Source: Diorhabda sublineata | Taxonomy: Eukaryota; Arthropoda; Insecta; Coleoptera; Chrysomelidae | DNA: 64,000 nt | Reading direction: 5' to 3' | Assembly: GCF_026230105.1 (NCBI RefSeq) | Contig: NC_079479.1 | Location: 16,379,734 to 16,443,733, forward strand | In this document: piece after piece, positions 40,548 through 54,500 of the stretch | How the letters are laid out: the number at the start of each line of letters is the position of its first letter | Numbering within the stretch: the first letter of the stretch is position 1 | The notes under the pieces: model-generated | Seen by the model: only the letters and a program-made list of their open reading frames with translations | Databases searched by the model: none | What the model was told of the DNA's origin: nothing | Program-made: the position numbers and the translations under genes

Positions 40548-42850
40548 GGAGTTTCAACATTTCTTATATTTTTGAATGAGTTTGTATCTGACTTTGTCAG
40601 ATATCGTCGATTTACATTCATTAAAGCCCATTGAAGTCGATTCTCACTTTGTGTTGATTGAAAATTTTCAAAGTCTATCTTCCTCATTTGAAGTCGGATT
40701 TCAACATTTCTCATATATTTGAATGAGTTTGCATCTAACTTTATCAGGTATCGTCGATTTACATTCATTGAAGCCCATTGAAGTCGATTCCCACTTTGTG
40801 TTGATTGAAAATTTTCAAAGTCTATCTTCCTCATTTGAAGTCGAATTTCAACATTTCTTATATATTTGAATGAGTTTGTATCTGACTTTGTCAGATATCA
40901 TCGATTTACATTCATTGAAGCCCATTGAAGTCGATTCTCACTTAGTGTTGATTGAAAATTTTCAAAGTCTAGCTTCTCCATTTGAGGTCGAATTTCAACA
41001 TTTCTTATATATTTGAATACGTTCGCATCTAACTTTGTCAGATATCGTCAATTTACATTCATTGAAGCCCATTGAAGTCGATTCTCACTTAGAGTTGATT
41101 GGAAATTTTCAAAGTCTATCTTCCTCATTTGAAGTCGAATTTCAACATTTCTTATATTTTTGAATGAGTTTGTATCTGACTTTGTCAGATATCATCGATT
41201 TACATCCATTAAAGCCCATTGAAGTCGATTGTCACTTTGTGTTGATTAAAAATTTTCGAAGTCTGTCTTCCTCATTTGAAGTCGAATTTCAACATTTCTT
41301 ATATTTTTGAATGAGTTTGTATCTGACTTTGTCAGATATCGTCGATTTACATTCATTAAAGCCCATTGAAGTCGATTCTCACTTTGTGTTGATTGAAAAT
41401 TTTCAAAGTCTATCTTCCTCATTTGAAGTCGAATTTCAACATTTCTTATATTTTTGTATGAATTTGTATCTGACTTTGTCAGATATCGTCGATTTACATT
41501 CATTGAAGCCCATTGGAGTCGATTCTCACTTTGTGTTGATTGAAAATTTTCAAAGTCTATCTTCCTCATTTAAAGTCGAATTTCAACATTTCTCATATAT
41601 TTAAATGAGTTCGCATCTAACTTTATCAGATATCGTCGACTTACATTCATTGAAGCCCATTGAAGTCGATTCCCACTTTGTGTTGATTGAAAATTTTCAA
41701 AGTCTATCTTCCTCATTTGAAGTCGAATTTCAACATTTCTTATATATTTGAATGAGTTTGTATCTGACTATGTCAGATATCATCGATTTACATTCATTGA
41801 AGCCCATTGAAGTCGATTCTCACTTAGTGTTGATTGAAAATTTTCAAAGTCTAGCTTCCCCATTTAAAGTCGAATTTCAACATTTCTCATATATTTGAAT
41901 GAGTTTGCATCTAACTTTATCAGGTATCGTCGATTTACATTCATTGAAGCCCATTGAAGTCGATTCCCACTTTGTGTTGATTGAAAATTTTCAAAGTCTA
42001 TCTTCCTCATTTGGAGTCGAATTTCAACATTTCTTATATATTTGAATGAGTTTGTATCTGACTTTGTCAGATATCATCGATTTACATTCATTGAAGCCCA
42101 TTGAAGTCGATTCTCACTTAGTGTTGATTGAAAATTTTCAAAGTCTAGCTTCCCCATTTGAGGTCGAATTTCAACATTTCTTATATTTTTGAATGAGTTT
42201 GTATCTGACTTTATCAGATATTGTCGATTTATATTCATTAAAGCCCATTGAAGTCGATTCTCACTTTGTGTTGATTGAAAATTTTCAAAGTCTATCTTCC
42301 TCATTTGAAGTCGAATTTCAACATTTCTTATATTTTTGAATGAGTTTGTATCTGACTTTGTCAGATATGGTCGATTTACATTCATTGAAGCCCATTGGAG
42401 TCGATTCTCACTTTGTGTTGATTGAAAATTTTCAAAGTCTATCTTCCCCATTTAAAGTCGAATTTCAACATTTCTCATATATTTAAATGAGTTCGCATCT
42501 AACTTTATCAGGTATCGTCGATTTACATTCATTGAAGCCCATTGAAGTCGATTCCCACTTTGTGTTGATTGAAAATTTTCAAAGTCTATCTTCCTCATTT
42601 GAAGTCGAATTTCAACATTTCTTATATATTTGAATGAGTTTGTATCTGACTTTGTCAGATATCATCGATTTACATTCATTGAAGCCCATTGAAGTCGATT
42701 CTCACTTAGTGTTGATTGAAAATTTTCAAAGTCTAACTTCCCCATTTGAGGTCGAATTTCAACATTTCTTATATATTTGAATGAGTTTGCATCTAACTTT
42801 GTCAGATATCGTCGATTTACATTCATTGAAGCCCATTGAAGTCGATTCTC

Positions 42851-42860
42851 ACTTGTGTTG
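42851..42860. other. 1-bp deletion in CACTTGTG variant, fifth copy
   Basis: The same deletion as at 29334. The following monomer carries CGTCAATTTAC and TTGGGAATT, as it does after the 29774 copy, so the deletion moved with its neighbours. Confidence 0.9.
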
Positions 42861-44959
42861 ATTGAAAATTTTCAAAGTCTATCTTCCTCATTTGAAGTCG
42901 AATTTCAACATTTCTCATATATTTGAATGAGTTTGCATCTAACTTTGTCAGATATCGTCAATTTACATTCATTGAAGCCCATTGAAGTCGATTCTCACTT
43001 AGTGTTGATTGGGAATTTTCAAAGTCTATCTTCCTCATTTGAAGTCGAATTTCAACATTTCTTATATTTTTGAATGAGTTTGTATCTGACTTTGTCAGAT
43101 ATCGTCGATTTACATTCATTAAAGCCCATTGAAGTCGATTCTCACTTTGTGTTGATTGAAAATTTTCGAAGTCTATCTTCCTCATTTGAAGTCGAATTTC
43201 AACATTTCTTATATTTTTGAATGAGTTTGTATCTGACTTTGTCAGATATCGTCGATTTACATTCATTAAAGCCCATTGAAGTCGATTCTCACTTTGTGTT
43301 GATTGAAAATTTTCAAAGTCTATCTTCCTCATTTAAAGTCGAATTTCAATATTTCTCATATATTTAAATGAGTTCGCATTTAACTTTATCAGATATCGTC
43401 GATTTACATTCATTGAAGCCCATTGAAGTCGATTCCCACTTTGTGTTGATTGAAAATTTTCAAAGTCTATCTTCCTAATTTGAAGTCGCATTTCAACATT
43501 TCTCATATATTTGAATGAGTTTGTATCTGACTTTGTCAGATATCATCGATTTACATTCATTGAAGCCCATTGAAGTCGATTCTCACTTAGTGTTGATTGA
43601 AAATTTTCAAAGTCTAGCTTCTCCATTTGAGGTCGAATTTCAACATTTCTTATATATTTAAATGAGTTCGCATCTAACTTTATCAGGTATCGTCGATTTA
43701 CATTCATTGAAGCCCATTGAAGTCGATTCCCACTTTGTGTTGATTGAAAATTTTCAAAGTCTATCTTTCTCATTTGAAGTCGAATTTCAACATTTCTTAT
43801 ATATTTGAATGAGTTCGCATCTAACTTTGTCAGATATCGTCGATTTACATTCATTGAAGCCCATTGAAGTCGATTCTCACTTTTTGTTGATTGAAAATTT
43901 TCAAAGTCTATCTTCCTAATTTGAAGTCGCATTTCAACATTTCTCATATATTTGAATGAGTTTGTATCTGACTTTGTCAGATATCATCTATTTACATTCA
44001 TTGAAGCCCATTGAAGTCGATTCTCACTTAGTGTTGATTGAAAATTTTCAAAGTCTAGCTTCCCCATTTGAGGTCGAATTTCAACATTTCTTATATATTT
44101 GAATGAGTTCGCATCTAACTTTGTCAGATATCGTCGATTTACATTCATTGAAGCCCATTGAAGTCGATTCTCACTTTTTGTTGATTGAAAATTTTCAAAG
44201 TCTATCTTCCCCATTTAAAGTCGAATTTCAACATTTCTCATATATTTAAATGAGTTCGCATCTAACTTTATCAGGTATCGTCGATTTACATTCATTGAAG
44301 CCCATTGAAGTCGATTCCCACTTTGTGTTGATTGAAAATTTTCAAAGTCTATCTTCCTCATTTGAAGTCGAATTTCAACATTTCTTATATATTTGAATGA
44401 GTTTGTATCTGACTTTGTCAGATATCATCGATTTACATTCATTGAAGCCCATTGAAGTCGATTCTCACTTAGTGTTGATTGAAAATTTTCAAAGTCTAGC
44501 TTCTCCATTTGAGGTCGAATTTCAACATTTCTCATATATTTAAATGAGTTCGCATCTAACTTTATCAGGTATCGTCGATTTACATTCATTGAAGCCCATT
44601 GAAGTCGATTCCCACTTTGTGTTGATTGAAAATTTTCAAAGTCTATCTTCCTCATTTGAAGTCGAATTTCAACATTTCTTATATATTTGAATGAGTTTGT
44701 ATCTGACTTTGTCAGATATCGTCGATTTACATTCATTGAAGCCCATTGAAGTCGATTTTCACTTTGTGTTGATTGAAAATTTTCAAAGTCTATCTTCCTC
44801 ATTTGAAGTGGAGTTTCAACATTTCTTATATTTTTGAATGAGTTTGTATCTGACTTTGTCAGATATCGTCGATTTACATTCATTAAAGCCCATTGAAGTC
44901 GATTCTCACTTTGTGTTGATTGAAAATTTTCAAAGTCTATCTTCCTCATTTGAAGTCGA

Positions 44960-47448
44960 ATTTCAACATTTCTCATATATTTGAATGAGTTTGCATCTAA
45001 CTTTATCAGGTATCGTCGATTTACATTCATTGAAGCCCATTGAAGTCGATTCCCACTTTGTGTTGATTGAAAATTTTCAAAGTCTATCTTCCTCATTTGA
45101 AGTCGAATTTCAACATTTCTTATATATTTGAATGAGTTTGTATCTGACTTTGTCAGATATCATCGATTTACATTCATTGAAGCCCATTGAAGTCGATTCT
45201 CACTTAGTGTTGATTGAAAATTTTCAAAGTCTAGCTTCTCCATTTGAGGTCGAATTTCAACATTTCTTATATATTTGAATGAGTTCGCATCTAACTTTGT
45301 CAGATATCGTCAATTTACATTCATTGAAGCCCATTGAAGTCGATTCTCACTTAGAGTTGATTGGAAATTTTCAAAGTCTATCTTCCTCATTTGAAGTCGA
45401 ATTTCAACATTTCTTATATTTTTGAATGAGTTTGTATCTGACTTTGTCAGATATCATCGATTTACATCCATTAAAGCCCATTGAAGTCGATTGTCACTTT
45501 GTGTTGATTAAAAATTTTCGAAGTCTATCTTCCTCATTTGAAGTCGAATTTCAACATTTCTTATATTTTTGAATGAGTTTGTATCTGACTTTGTCAGATA
45601 TCGTCGATTTACATTCATTAAAGCCCATTGAAGTCGATTCTCACTTTGTGTTGATTGAAAATTTTCAAAGTCTATCTTCCTCATTTGAAGTCGAATTTCA
45701 ACATTTCTTATATTTTTGTATGAATTTGTATCTGACTTTGTCAGATATCGTCGATTTACATTCATTGAAGCCCATTGGAGTCGATTCTCACTTTGTGTTG
45801 ATTGAAAATTTTCAAAGTCTATCTTCCTCATTTAAAGTCGAATTTCAACATTTCTCATATATTTAAATGAGTTCGCATCTAACTTTATCAGATATCGTCG
45901 ACTTACATTCATTGAAGCCCATTGAAGTCGATTCCCACTTTGTGTTGATTGAAAATTTTCAAAGTCTATCTTCCTCATTTGAAGTCGAATTTCAACATTT
46001 CTTATATATTTGAATGAGTTTGTATCTGACTATGTCAGATATCATCGATTTACATTCATTGAAGCCCATTGAAGTCGATTCTCACTTAGTGTTGATTGAA
46101 AATTTTCAAAGTCTAGCTTCCCCATTTAAGGTCGAATTTCAACATTTCTCATATATTTGAATGAGTTTGCATCTAACTTTATCAGGTATCGTCGATTTAC
46201 ATTCATTGAAGCCCATTGAAGTCGATTCCCACTTTGTGTTGATTGAAAATTTTCAAAGTCTATCTTCCTCATTTGAAGTCGAATTTCAACATTTCTTATA
46301 TATTTGAATGAGTTTGTATCTGACTTTGTCAGATATCATCGATTTACATTCATTGAAGCCCATTGAAGTCGATTCTCACTTAGTGTTGATTGAAAATTTT
46401 CAAAGTCTAGCTTCTCCATTTGAGGTCGAATTTCAACATTTCTTATATATTTGAATGAGTTCGCATCTAACTTTGTCAGATATCGTCAATTTACATTCAT
46501 TGAAGCCCATTGAAGTCGATTCTCACTTAGAGTTGATTGGAAATTTTCAAAGTCTATCTTCCTCATTTGAAGTCGAATTTCAACATTTCTTATATTTTTG
46601 AATGAGTTTGTATCTGACTTTGTCAGATATCATCGATTTACATCCATTAAAGCCCATTGAAGTCGATTGTCACTTTGTGTTGATTAAAAATTTTCGAAGT
46701 CTATCTTCCTCATTTGAAGTCGAATTTCAACATTTCTTATATTTTTGAATGAGTTTGTATCTGACTTTGTCAGATATCGTCGATTTACATTCATTAAAGC
46801 CCATTGAAGTCGATTCTCACTTTGTGTTGATTGAAAATTTTCAAAGTCTATCTTCCTCATTTGAAGTCGAATTTCAACATTTCTTATATTTTTGTATGAA
46901 TTTGTATCTGACTTTGTCAGATATCGTCGATTTACATTCATTGAAGCCCATTGGAGTCGATTCTCACTTTGTGTTGATTGAAAATTTTCAAAGTCTATCT
47001 TCCTCATTTAAAGTCGAATTTCAACATTTCTCATATATTTAAATGAGTTCGCATCTAACTTTATCAGATATCGTCGACTTACATTCATTGAAGCCCATTG
47101 AAGTCGATTCCCACTTTGTGTTGATTGAAAATTTTCAAAGTCTATCTTCCTCATTTGAAGTCGAATTTCAACATTTCTTATATATTTGAATGAGTTTGTA
47201 TCTGACTATGTCAGATATCATCGATTTACATTCATTGAAGCCCATTGAAGTCGATTCTCACTTAGTGTTGATTGAAAATTTTCAAAGTCTAGCTTCCCCA
47301 TTTAAAGTCGAATTTCAACATTTCTCATATATTTGAATGAGTTTGCATCTAACTTTATCAGGTATCGTCGATTTACATTCATTGAAGCCCATTGAAGTCG
47401 ATTCCCACTTTGTGTTGATTGAAAATTTTCAAAGTCTATCTTCCTCAT
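44960..47448. repeat. Tandem 8-monomer repeat (1176 bp)
   Basis: Copy 1 spans about 44960-46135 and copy 2 about 46136-47311, continuing in part to about 47448. Markers at exact 1176-bp spacing are CTTAGAGTTG (45350/46526), ATTTTTGTATGAATTTG (45713/46889) and GACTATGTCAG (46028/47204). CATTTAAGGTCG near 46131 differs from CATTTAAAGTCG near 47307. A fourth copy of the same unit is at about 56770-57590. A single copy also lies in the 40.7 kb block. Confidence 0.87.
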
Positions 47449-48287
47449 TTGGAGTCGAATTTCAACATTTCTTATATATTTGAATGAGTTTGTATCTGAC
47501 TTTGTCAGATATCATCGATTTACATTCATTGAAGCCCATTGAAGTCGATTCTCACTTAGTGTTGATTGAAAATTTTCAAAGTCTAGCTTCCCCATTTGAG
47601 GTCGAATTTCAACATTTCTTATATATTTGAATGAGTTTGTATCTGACTTTATCAGATATTGTCGATTTACATTCATTAAAGCCCATTGAAGTCGATTCTC
47701 ACTTTGTGTTGATTGAAAATTTTCAAAGTCTATCTTCCTCATTTGAAGTCGAATTTCAACATTTCTTATATTTTTGAATGAGTTTGTATCTGACTTTGTC
47801 AGATATGGTCGATTTACATTCATTGAAGCCCATTGGAGTCGATTCTCACTTTGTGTTGATTGAAAATTTTCAAAGTCTATCTTCCCCATTTAAAGTCGAA
47901 TTTCAACATTTCTCATATATTTAAATGAGTTCGCATCTAACTTTATCAGGTATCGTCGATTTACATTCATTGAAGCCCATTGAAGTCGATTCCCACTTTG
48001 TGTTGATTGAAAATTTTCAAAGTCTATCTTCCTCATTTGAAGTCGAATTTCAACATTTCTTATATATTTGAATGAGTTTGTATCTGACTTTGTCAGATAT
48101 CATCGATTTACATTCATTGAAGCCCATTGAAGTCGATTCTCACTTAGTGTTGATTGAAAATTTTCAAAGTCTAACTTCCCCATTTGAGGTCGAATTTCAA
48201 CATTTCTTATATATTTGAATGAGTTTGCATCTAACTTTGTCAGATATCGTCGATTTACATTCATTGAAGCCCATTGAAGTCGATTCT

Positions 48288-48297
48288 CACTTGTGTT
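48288..48297. other. 1-bp deletion in CACTTGTG variant, sixth copy
   Basis: Counterpart of the 42854 deletion in the block 37 monomers away. Confidence 0.9.
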
Positions 48298-48365
48298 GAT
48301 TGAAAATTTTCAAAGTCTATCTTCCTCATTTGAAGTCGAATTTCAACATTTCTCATATATTTGAA

Positions 48366-51300
48366 TGAGTTTGCATCTAACTTTGTCAGATATCGTCAAT
48401 TTACATTCATTGAAGCCCATTGAAGTCGATTCTCACTTAGTGTTGATTGGGAATTTTCAAAGTCTATCTTCCTCATTTGAAGTCGAATTTCAACATTTCT
48501 TATATTTTTTAATGAGTTTGTATCTGACTTTGTCAGATATCGTCGATTTACATTCATTAAAGCCCATTGAAGTCGATTCTCACTTTGTGTTGATTGAAAA
48601 TTTTCGAAGTCTATCTTCCTCATTTGAAGTCGAATTTCAACATTTCTTATATTTTTGAATGAGTTTGTATCTGACTTTGTCAGATATCGTCGATTTACAT
48701 TCATTAAAGCCCATTGAAGTCGATTCTCACTTTGTGTTGATTGAAAATTTTCAAAGTCTATCTTCCTCATTTAAAGTCGAATTTCAATATTTCTCATATA
48801 TTTAAATGAGTTCGCATTTAACTTTATCAGATATCGTCGATTTACATTCATTGAAGCCCATTGAAGTCGATTCCCACTTTGTGTTGATTGAAAATTTTCA
48901 AAGTCTATCTTCCTCATTTGAAGTCGAATTTCAACATTTCTTATATATTTGAATGAGTTTGTATCTGACTTTGTCAGATATCGTCGATTTACATTCATTG
49001 GAGCCCATTGAAGTCGATTGTCACTTTGTGTTGATTGAAAATTTTCAAAGTCTATCTTTCTCATTTGAAGTCGAATTTCAACATTTCTTATATATTTGAA
49101 TGAGTTCGCATCTAACTTTGTCAGATATCGTCGATTTACATTCATTGAAGCCCATTGAAGTCGATTCTCACTTTTTGTTGATTGAAAATTTTCAAAGTCT
49201 ATCTTCCTAATTTGAAGTCGCATTTCAACATTTCTCATATATTTGAATGAGTTTGTATCTGACTTTGTCAGATATCATCGATTTACATTCATTGAAGCCC
49301 ATTGAAGTCGATTCTCACTTAGTGTTGATTGAAAATTTTCAAAGTCTAGCTTCCCCATTTGAGGTCGAATTTCAACATTTCTTATATTTTTGAATGAGTT
49401 TGTATCTGACTTTGTCAGATATCGTCGATTTACATTCATTAAAGCCCATTGAAGTCGATTCTCACTTTGTGTTGATTGAAAATTTTCGAAGTCTATCTTC
49501 CTCATTTGAAGTCGAATTTCAACATTTCTTATATTTTTGAATGAGTTTGCATCTAACTTTGTCAGATATCGTCAATTTACATTCATTGAAGCCCATTGAA
49601 GTCGATTCTCACTTAGTGTTGATTGGGAATTTTCAAAGTCTATCTTCCTCATTTGAAGTCGAATTTCAACATTTCTTATATTTTTGAATGAGTTTGTATC
49701 TGACTTTGTCAGATATCGTCGATTTACATTCATTAAAGCCCATTGAAGTCGATTCTCACTTTGTGTTGATTGAAAATTTTCGAAGTCTATCTTCCTCATT
49801 TGAAGTCGAATTTCAACATTTCTTATATTTTTGAATGAGTTTGTATCTGACTTTGTCAGATATCGTCGATTTACATTCATTAAAGCCCATTGAAGTCGAT
49901 TCTCACTTTGTGTTGATTGAAAATTTTCAAAGTCTATCTTCCTCATTTAAAGTCGAATTTCAATATTTCTCATATATTTAAATGAGTTCGCATTTAACTT
50001 TATCAGATATCGTCGATTTACATTCATTGAAGCCCATTGAAGTCGATTCCCACTTTGTGTTGATTGAAAATTTTCAAAGTCTATCTTCCTCATTTGAAGT
50101 CGAATTTCAACATTTCTTATATATTTGAATGAGTTTGTATCTGACTTTGTCAGATATCGTCGATTTACATTCATTGGAGCCCATTGAAGTCGATTGTCAC
50201 TTTGTGTTGATTGAAAATTTTCAAAGTCTATCTTTCTCATTTGAAGTCGAATTTCAACATTTCTTATATATTTGAATGAGTTCGCATCTAACTTTGTCAG
50301 ATATCGTCGATTTACATTCATTGAAGCCCATTGAAGTCGATTCTCACTTTTTGTTGATTGAAAATTTTCAAAGTCTATCTTCCTAATTTGAAGTCGCATT
50401 TCAACATTTCTCATATATTTGAATGAGTTTGTATCTGACTTTGTCAGATATCATCGATTTACATTCATTGAAGCCCATTGAAGTCGATTCTCACTTAGTG
50501 TTGATTGAAAATTTTCAAAGTCTAGCTTCCCCATTTGAGGTCGAATTTCAACATTTCTTATATTTTTGAATGAGTTTGTATCTGACTTTGTCAGATATCG
50601 TCGATTTACATTCATTAAAGCCCATTGAAGTCGATTCTCACTTTGTGTTGATTGAAAATTTTCGAAGTCTATCTTCCTCATTTGAAGTCGAATTTCAACA
50701 TTTCTTATATTTTTGAATGAGTTTGTATCTGACTTTGTCAGATATCGTCGATTTACATTCATTAAAGCCCATTGAAGTCGATTCTCACTTTGTGTTGATT
50801 GAAAATTTTCAAAGTCTATCTTCCTCATTTAAAGTCGAATTTCAATATTTCTCATATATTTAAATGAGTTCGCATCTAACTTTATCAGATATCGTCGATT
50901 TACATTCATTGAAGCCCATTGAAGTCGATTCCCACTTTGTGTTGATTGAAAATTTTCAAAGTCTATCTTCCTCATTTGAAGTCGAATTTCAACATTTCTT
51001 ATATATTTGAATGAGTTTGTATCTGACTTTGTCAGATATCGTCGATTTACATTCATTGGAGCCCATTGAAGTCGATTGTCACTTTGTGTTGATTGAAAAT
51101 TTTCAAAGTCTATCTTTCTCATTTGAAGTCGAATTTCAACATTTCTTATATATTTGAATGAGTTCGCATCTAACTTTGTCAGATATCGTCGATTTACATT
51201 CATTGAAGCCCATTGAAGTCGATTCTCACTTTTTGTTGATTGAAAATTTTCAAAGTCTATCTTCCTAATTTGAAGTCGCATTTCAACATTTCTCATATAT

Positions 51301-51560
51301 TTGAATGAGTTTGTATCTGACTTTGTCAGATATCATCGATTTACATTCATTGAAGCCCATTGAAGTCGATTCTCACTTAGTGTTGATTGAAAATTTTCAA
51401 AGTCTAGCTTCCCCATTTGAGGTCGAATTTCAACATTTCTTATATTTTTGAATGAGTTTGTATCTGACTTTGTCAGATATCGTCGATTTACATTCATTGA
51501 AGCCCATTGAAGTCGATTCCCACTTTGTGTTGATTGAAAATTTTTAAAGTCTATCTTCCT
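48366..51560. repeat. 8-monomer tandem repeat with a 6-monomer third copy
   Basis: About 48366-49541 is followed by about 49542-50717 at a 1176-bp offset, with CATTGGAGCCCATTG (48995/50171) and GCATTTAAC (48814/49990) shared. A third copy follows at an 882-bp offset (CATTGGAGCCC near 51053), two monomers shorter. In the third copy GCATTTAAC reads GCATCTAAC. TTTTTTAATGAG near 48508 is private to copy 1. Confidence 0.82.
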
Positions 51561-54500
51561 CATTTGAAGTCGAGTTTCAACATTTCTTATATTTTTGAAT
51601 GAGTTTGTATCTGACTTTGTCAGATATCATCGATTTACATTCATTGAAGCCCATTGAAGTCGATTCTCACTTAGTGTTGATTGAAAATTTTCAAAGTCTA
51701 GCTTCCCCATTTGAGGTCGAATTTCAACATTTCTTATATTTTTGAATGAGTTTGTATCTAACTTTATCAGATATCGTCGATTTACATTCATTAAAGCCCA
51801 TTGAAGTCGATTCTCACTTAGTGTTGATCGAAAATTTTCAAAGTCTAGCTTCCCCATTTGAGGTCGAATTTCAACATTTCTTATATTTTTGAATGAGTTT
51901 GTATCTGACTTTGTCAGATATCGTCGATTTACATTCATTGAAGCCCATTGAAGTCGATTCCCACTTTGTGTTGATTGAAAATTTTTAAAGTCTATCTTCC
52001 TCATTTGAAGTCGAGTTTCAACATTTCTTATATTTTTGAATGAGTTTGTATCTGACTTTGTCAGATATCATCGATTTACATTCATTGAAGCCCATTGAAG
52101 TCGATTCTCACTTAGTGTTGATTGAAAATTTTCAAAGTCTAGCTTCCCCATTTGAGGTCGAATTTCAACATTTCTTATATTTTTGAATGAGTTTGTATCT
52201 GACTTTGTCAGATATCGTCGATTTACATTCATTGAAGCCCATTGAAGTCGATTCCCACTTTGTGTTGATTGAAAATTTTTAAAGTCTATCTTCCTCATTT
52301 GAAGTCGAGTTTCAACATTTCTTATATTTTTGAATGAGTTTGTATCTGACTTTGTCAGATATCGTCGATTTACATTCATTGAAGCCCATTGGAGTCGATT
52401 CTCACTTTGTGTTGATTGAAAATTTTCAAAGTCTATCTTCCCCATTTAAAGTCGAATTTCAACATTTCTCATATATTTAAATGAGTTCGCATCTACCTTT
52501 ATCAGGTATCGTCGATTTACATTCATTGAAGCCCATTGAAGTCGATTCCCCCTTTGTGTTGATTGAAAATTTTCAAAGTCTATCTTCCTCATTTGAAGTC
52601 GAATTTCAACATTTCTTATATATTTGAATGAGTTTGTATCTGACTTTGTCAGATATCATCGATTTACATTCATTGAAGCCCATTGAAGTCGATTCTCACT
52701 TAGTGTTGATTGAAAATTTTCAAAGTCTAGCTTCTCCATTTGAGGTCGAATTTCAACATTTCTTATATATTTGAATGAGTTCGCATCTAACTTTGTCAGA
52801 TATCGTCGATTTACATTCATTGAAGCCCATTGAAGTCGATTTTCACTTTGTGTTGATTGAAAATTTTCAAAGTCTATCTTCCTCATTTGAAGTGGAGTTT
52901 CAACATTTCTTATATTTTTGAATGAGTTTGTATCTGACTTTGTCAGATATCGTCGATTTACATTCATTAAAGCCCATTGAAGTCGATTCTCACGTTGTGT
53001 TGATTGAAAATTTTCAAAGTCTATCTTCCTCATTTGAAGTCGAATTTCAACATTTCTCATATATTTGAATGAGTTTGCATCTAACTTTGTCAGATATCGT
53101 CAATTTACATTCATTGAAGCCCATTGAAGTCGATTCTCACTTAGTGTTGATTGGAAATTTTCAAAGTCTATCTTCCTCATTTGAAGTCGAATTTCAACAT
53201 TTCTTATATTTTTGAATGAGTTTGTATCTGACTTTGTCAGATATCGTCGATTTACATTCATTAAAGCCCATTGAAGTCGATTGTCACTTTGTGTTGATTA
53301 AAAATTTTCGAAGTCTATCTTCCTCATTTGAAGTCGAATTTCAACATTTCTTATATTTTTGAATGAGTTTGTATCTGACTTTGTCAGATATCGTCGATTT
53401 ACATTCATTAAAGCCCATTGAAGTCGATTCTCACTTTGTGTTAATTGAAAATTTTCAAAGTCTATCTTCCTCATTTGAAGTCGAATTTCAACATTTCTCA
53501 TATATTTGAATGAGTTTGCATCTAACTTTGTCAGATATCGTCGATTTACATTCATTAAAGCCCATTGAAGTCGATTCTCACTTTGTGTTGATTGAAAATT
53601 TTCAAAGTCTATCATCCTCATTTGAAGTCGAATTTCAACATTTCTCATATATTTGAATGAGTTTGCATCTAACTTTGTCAGATATCGTCGATTTACATTC
53701 ATTGAAGCCCATTGAAGTCGATTTTCACTTTGTGTTGATTGAAAATTTTCAAAGTCTATCTTCCTCATTTGAAGTGGAGTTTCAACATTTCTTATATTTT
53801 TGAATGAGTTTGTATCTGACTTTGTCAGATATCGTCGATTTACATTCATTAAAGCCCATTGAAGTCGATTCTCACGTTGTGTTGATTGAAAATTTTCAAA
53901 GTCTATCTTCCTCATTTGAAGTCGAATTTCAACATTTCTCATATATTTGAATGAGTTTGCATCTAACTTTGTCAGATATCGTCAATTTACATTCATTGAA
54001 GCCCATTGAAGTCGATTCTCACTTAGTGTTGATTGGAAATTTTCAAAGTCTATCTTCCTCATTTGAAGTCGAATTTCAACATTTCTTATATTTTTGAATG
54101 AGTTTGTATCTGACTTTGTCAGATATCGTCGATTTACATTCATTAAAGCCCATTGAAGTCGATTCTCACTTTGTGTTGATTGAAAATTTTCAAAGTCTAT
54201 CATCCTCATTTGAAGTCGAATTTCAACATTTCTCATATATTTGAATGAGTTTGCATCTAACTTTGTCAGATATCGTCGATTTACATTCATTGAAGCCCAT
54301 TGAAGTCGATTCTCACTTAGTGTTGATTGGAAATTTTCAAAGTCTATCTTTCTCATTTGGAGTCGAATTTCAACATTTCTTATATTTTTGAATGAGTTTG
54401 TATCTGACTTTGTCAGATATCATCGATTTACATCCATTAAAGCCCATTGAAGTCGATTGTCACTTTGTGTTGATTAAAAATTTTCGAAGTCTATCTTCCT

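Larger units (their letters stand above)
40700..48911. repeat. Duplicated block, offset 5438 bp (37 monomers minus 1 bp)
   Basis: About 40700-43472 recurs as about 46138-48911. Shared rare variants are CTTAGAGTTGATTGG (41090/46528), ATTTTTGTATGAATTTG (41451/46889), GACTATGTCAG (41766/47204), CATTTGGAGTCG (42011/47449), GATATTGTCG (42218/47656), GATATGGTCG (42365/47803) and GCATTTAAC (43376/48814). The missing base is the CACTTGTG deletion at 42854. Differences noted include TTGAATACGTTC near 40996, AAGTCTGTC near 41260, ATTTATATTC near 42228 and TTTTTTAATG near 48508. Confidence 0.85.

Noticed and set aside
41311..41604. Plus-strand 97-residue open frames (also 4182-4475, 45573-45866, 46749-47042, 48365-48658, 56891-57184)
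   Set aside because: They are chance openings on the other strand of the same monomers, caused by variants such as TTTTTGTATGAA. The copies are explained by block duplication, not protein conservation.
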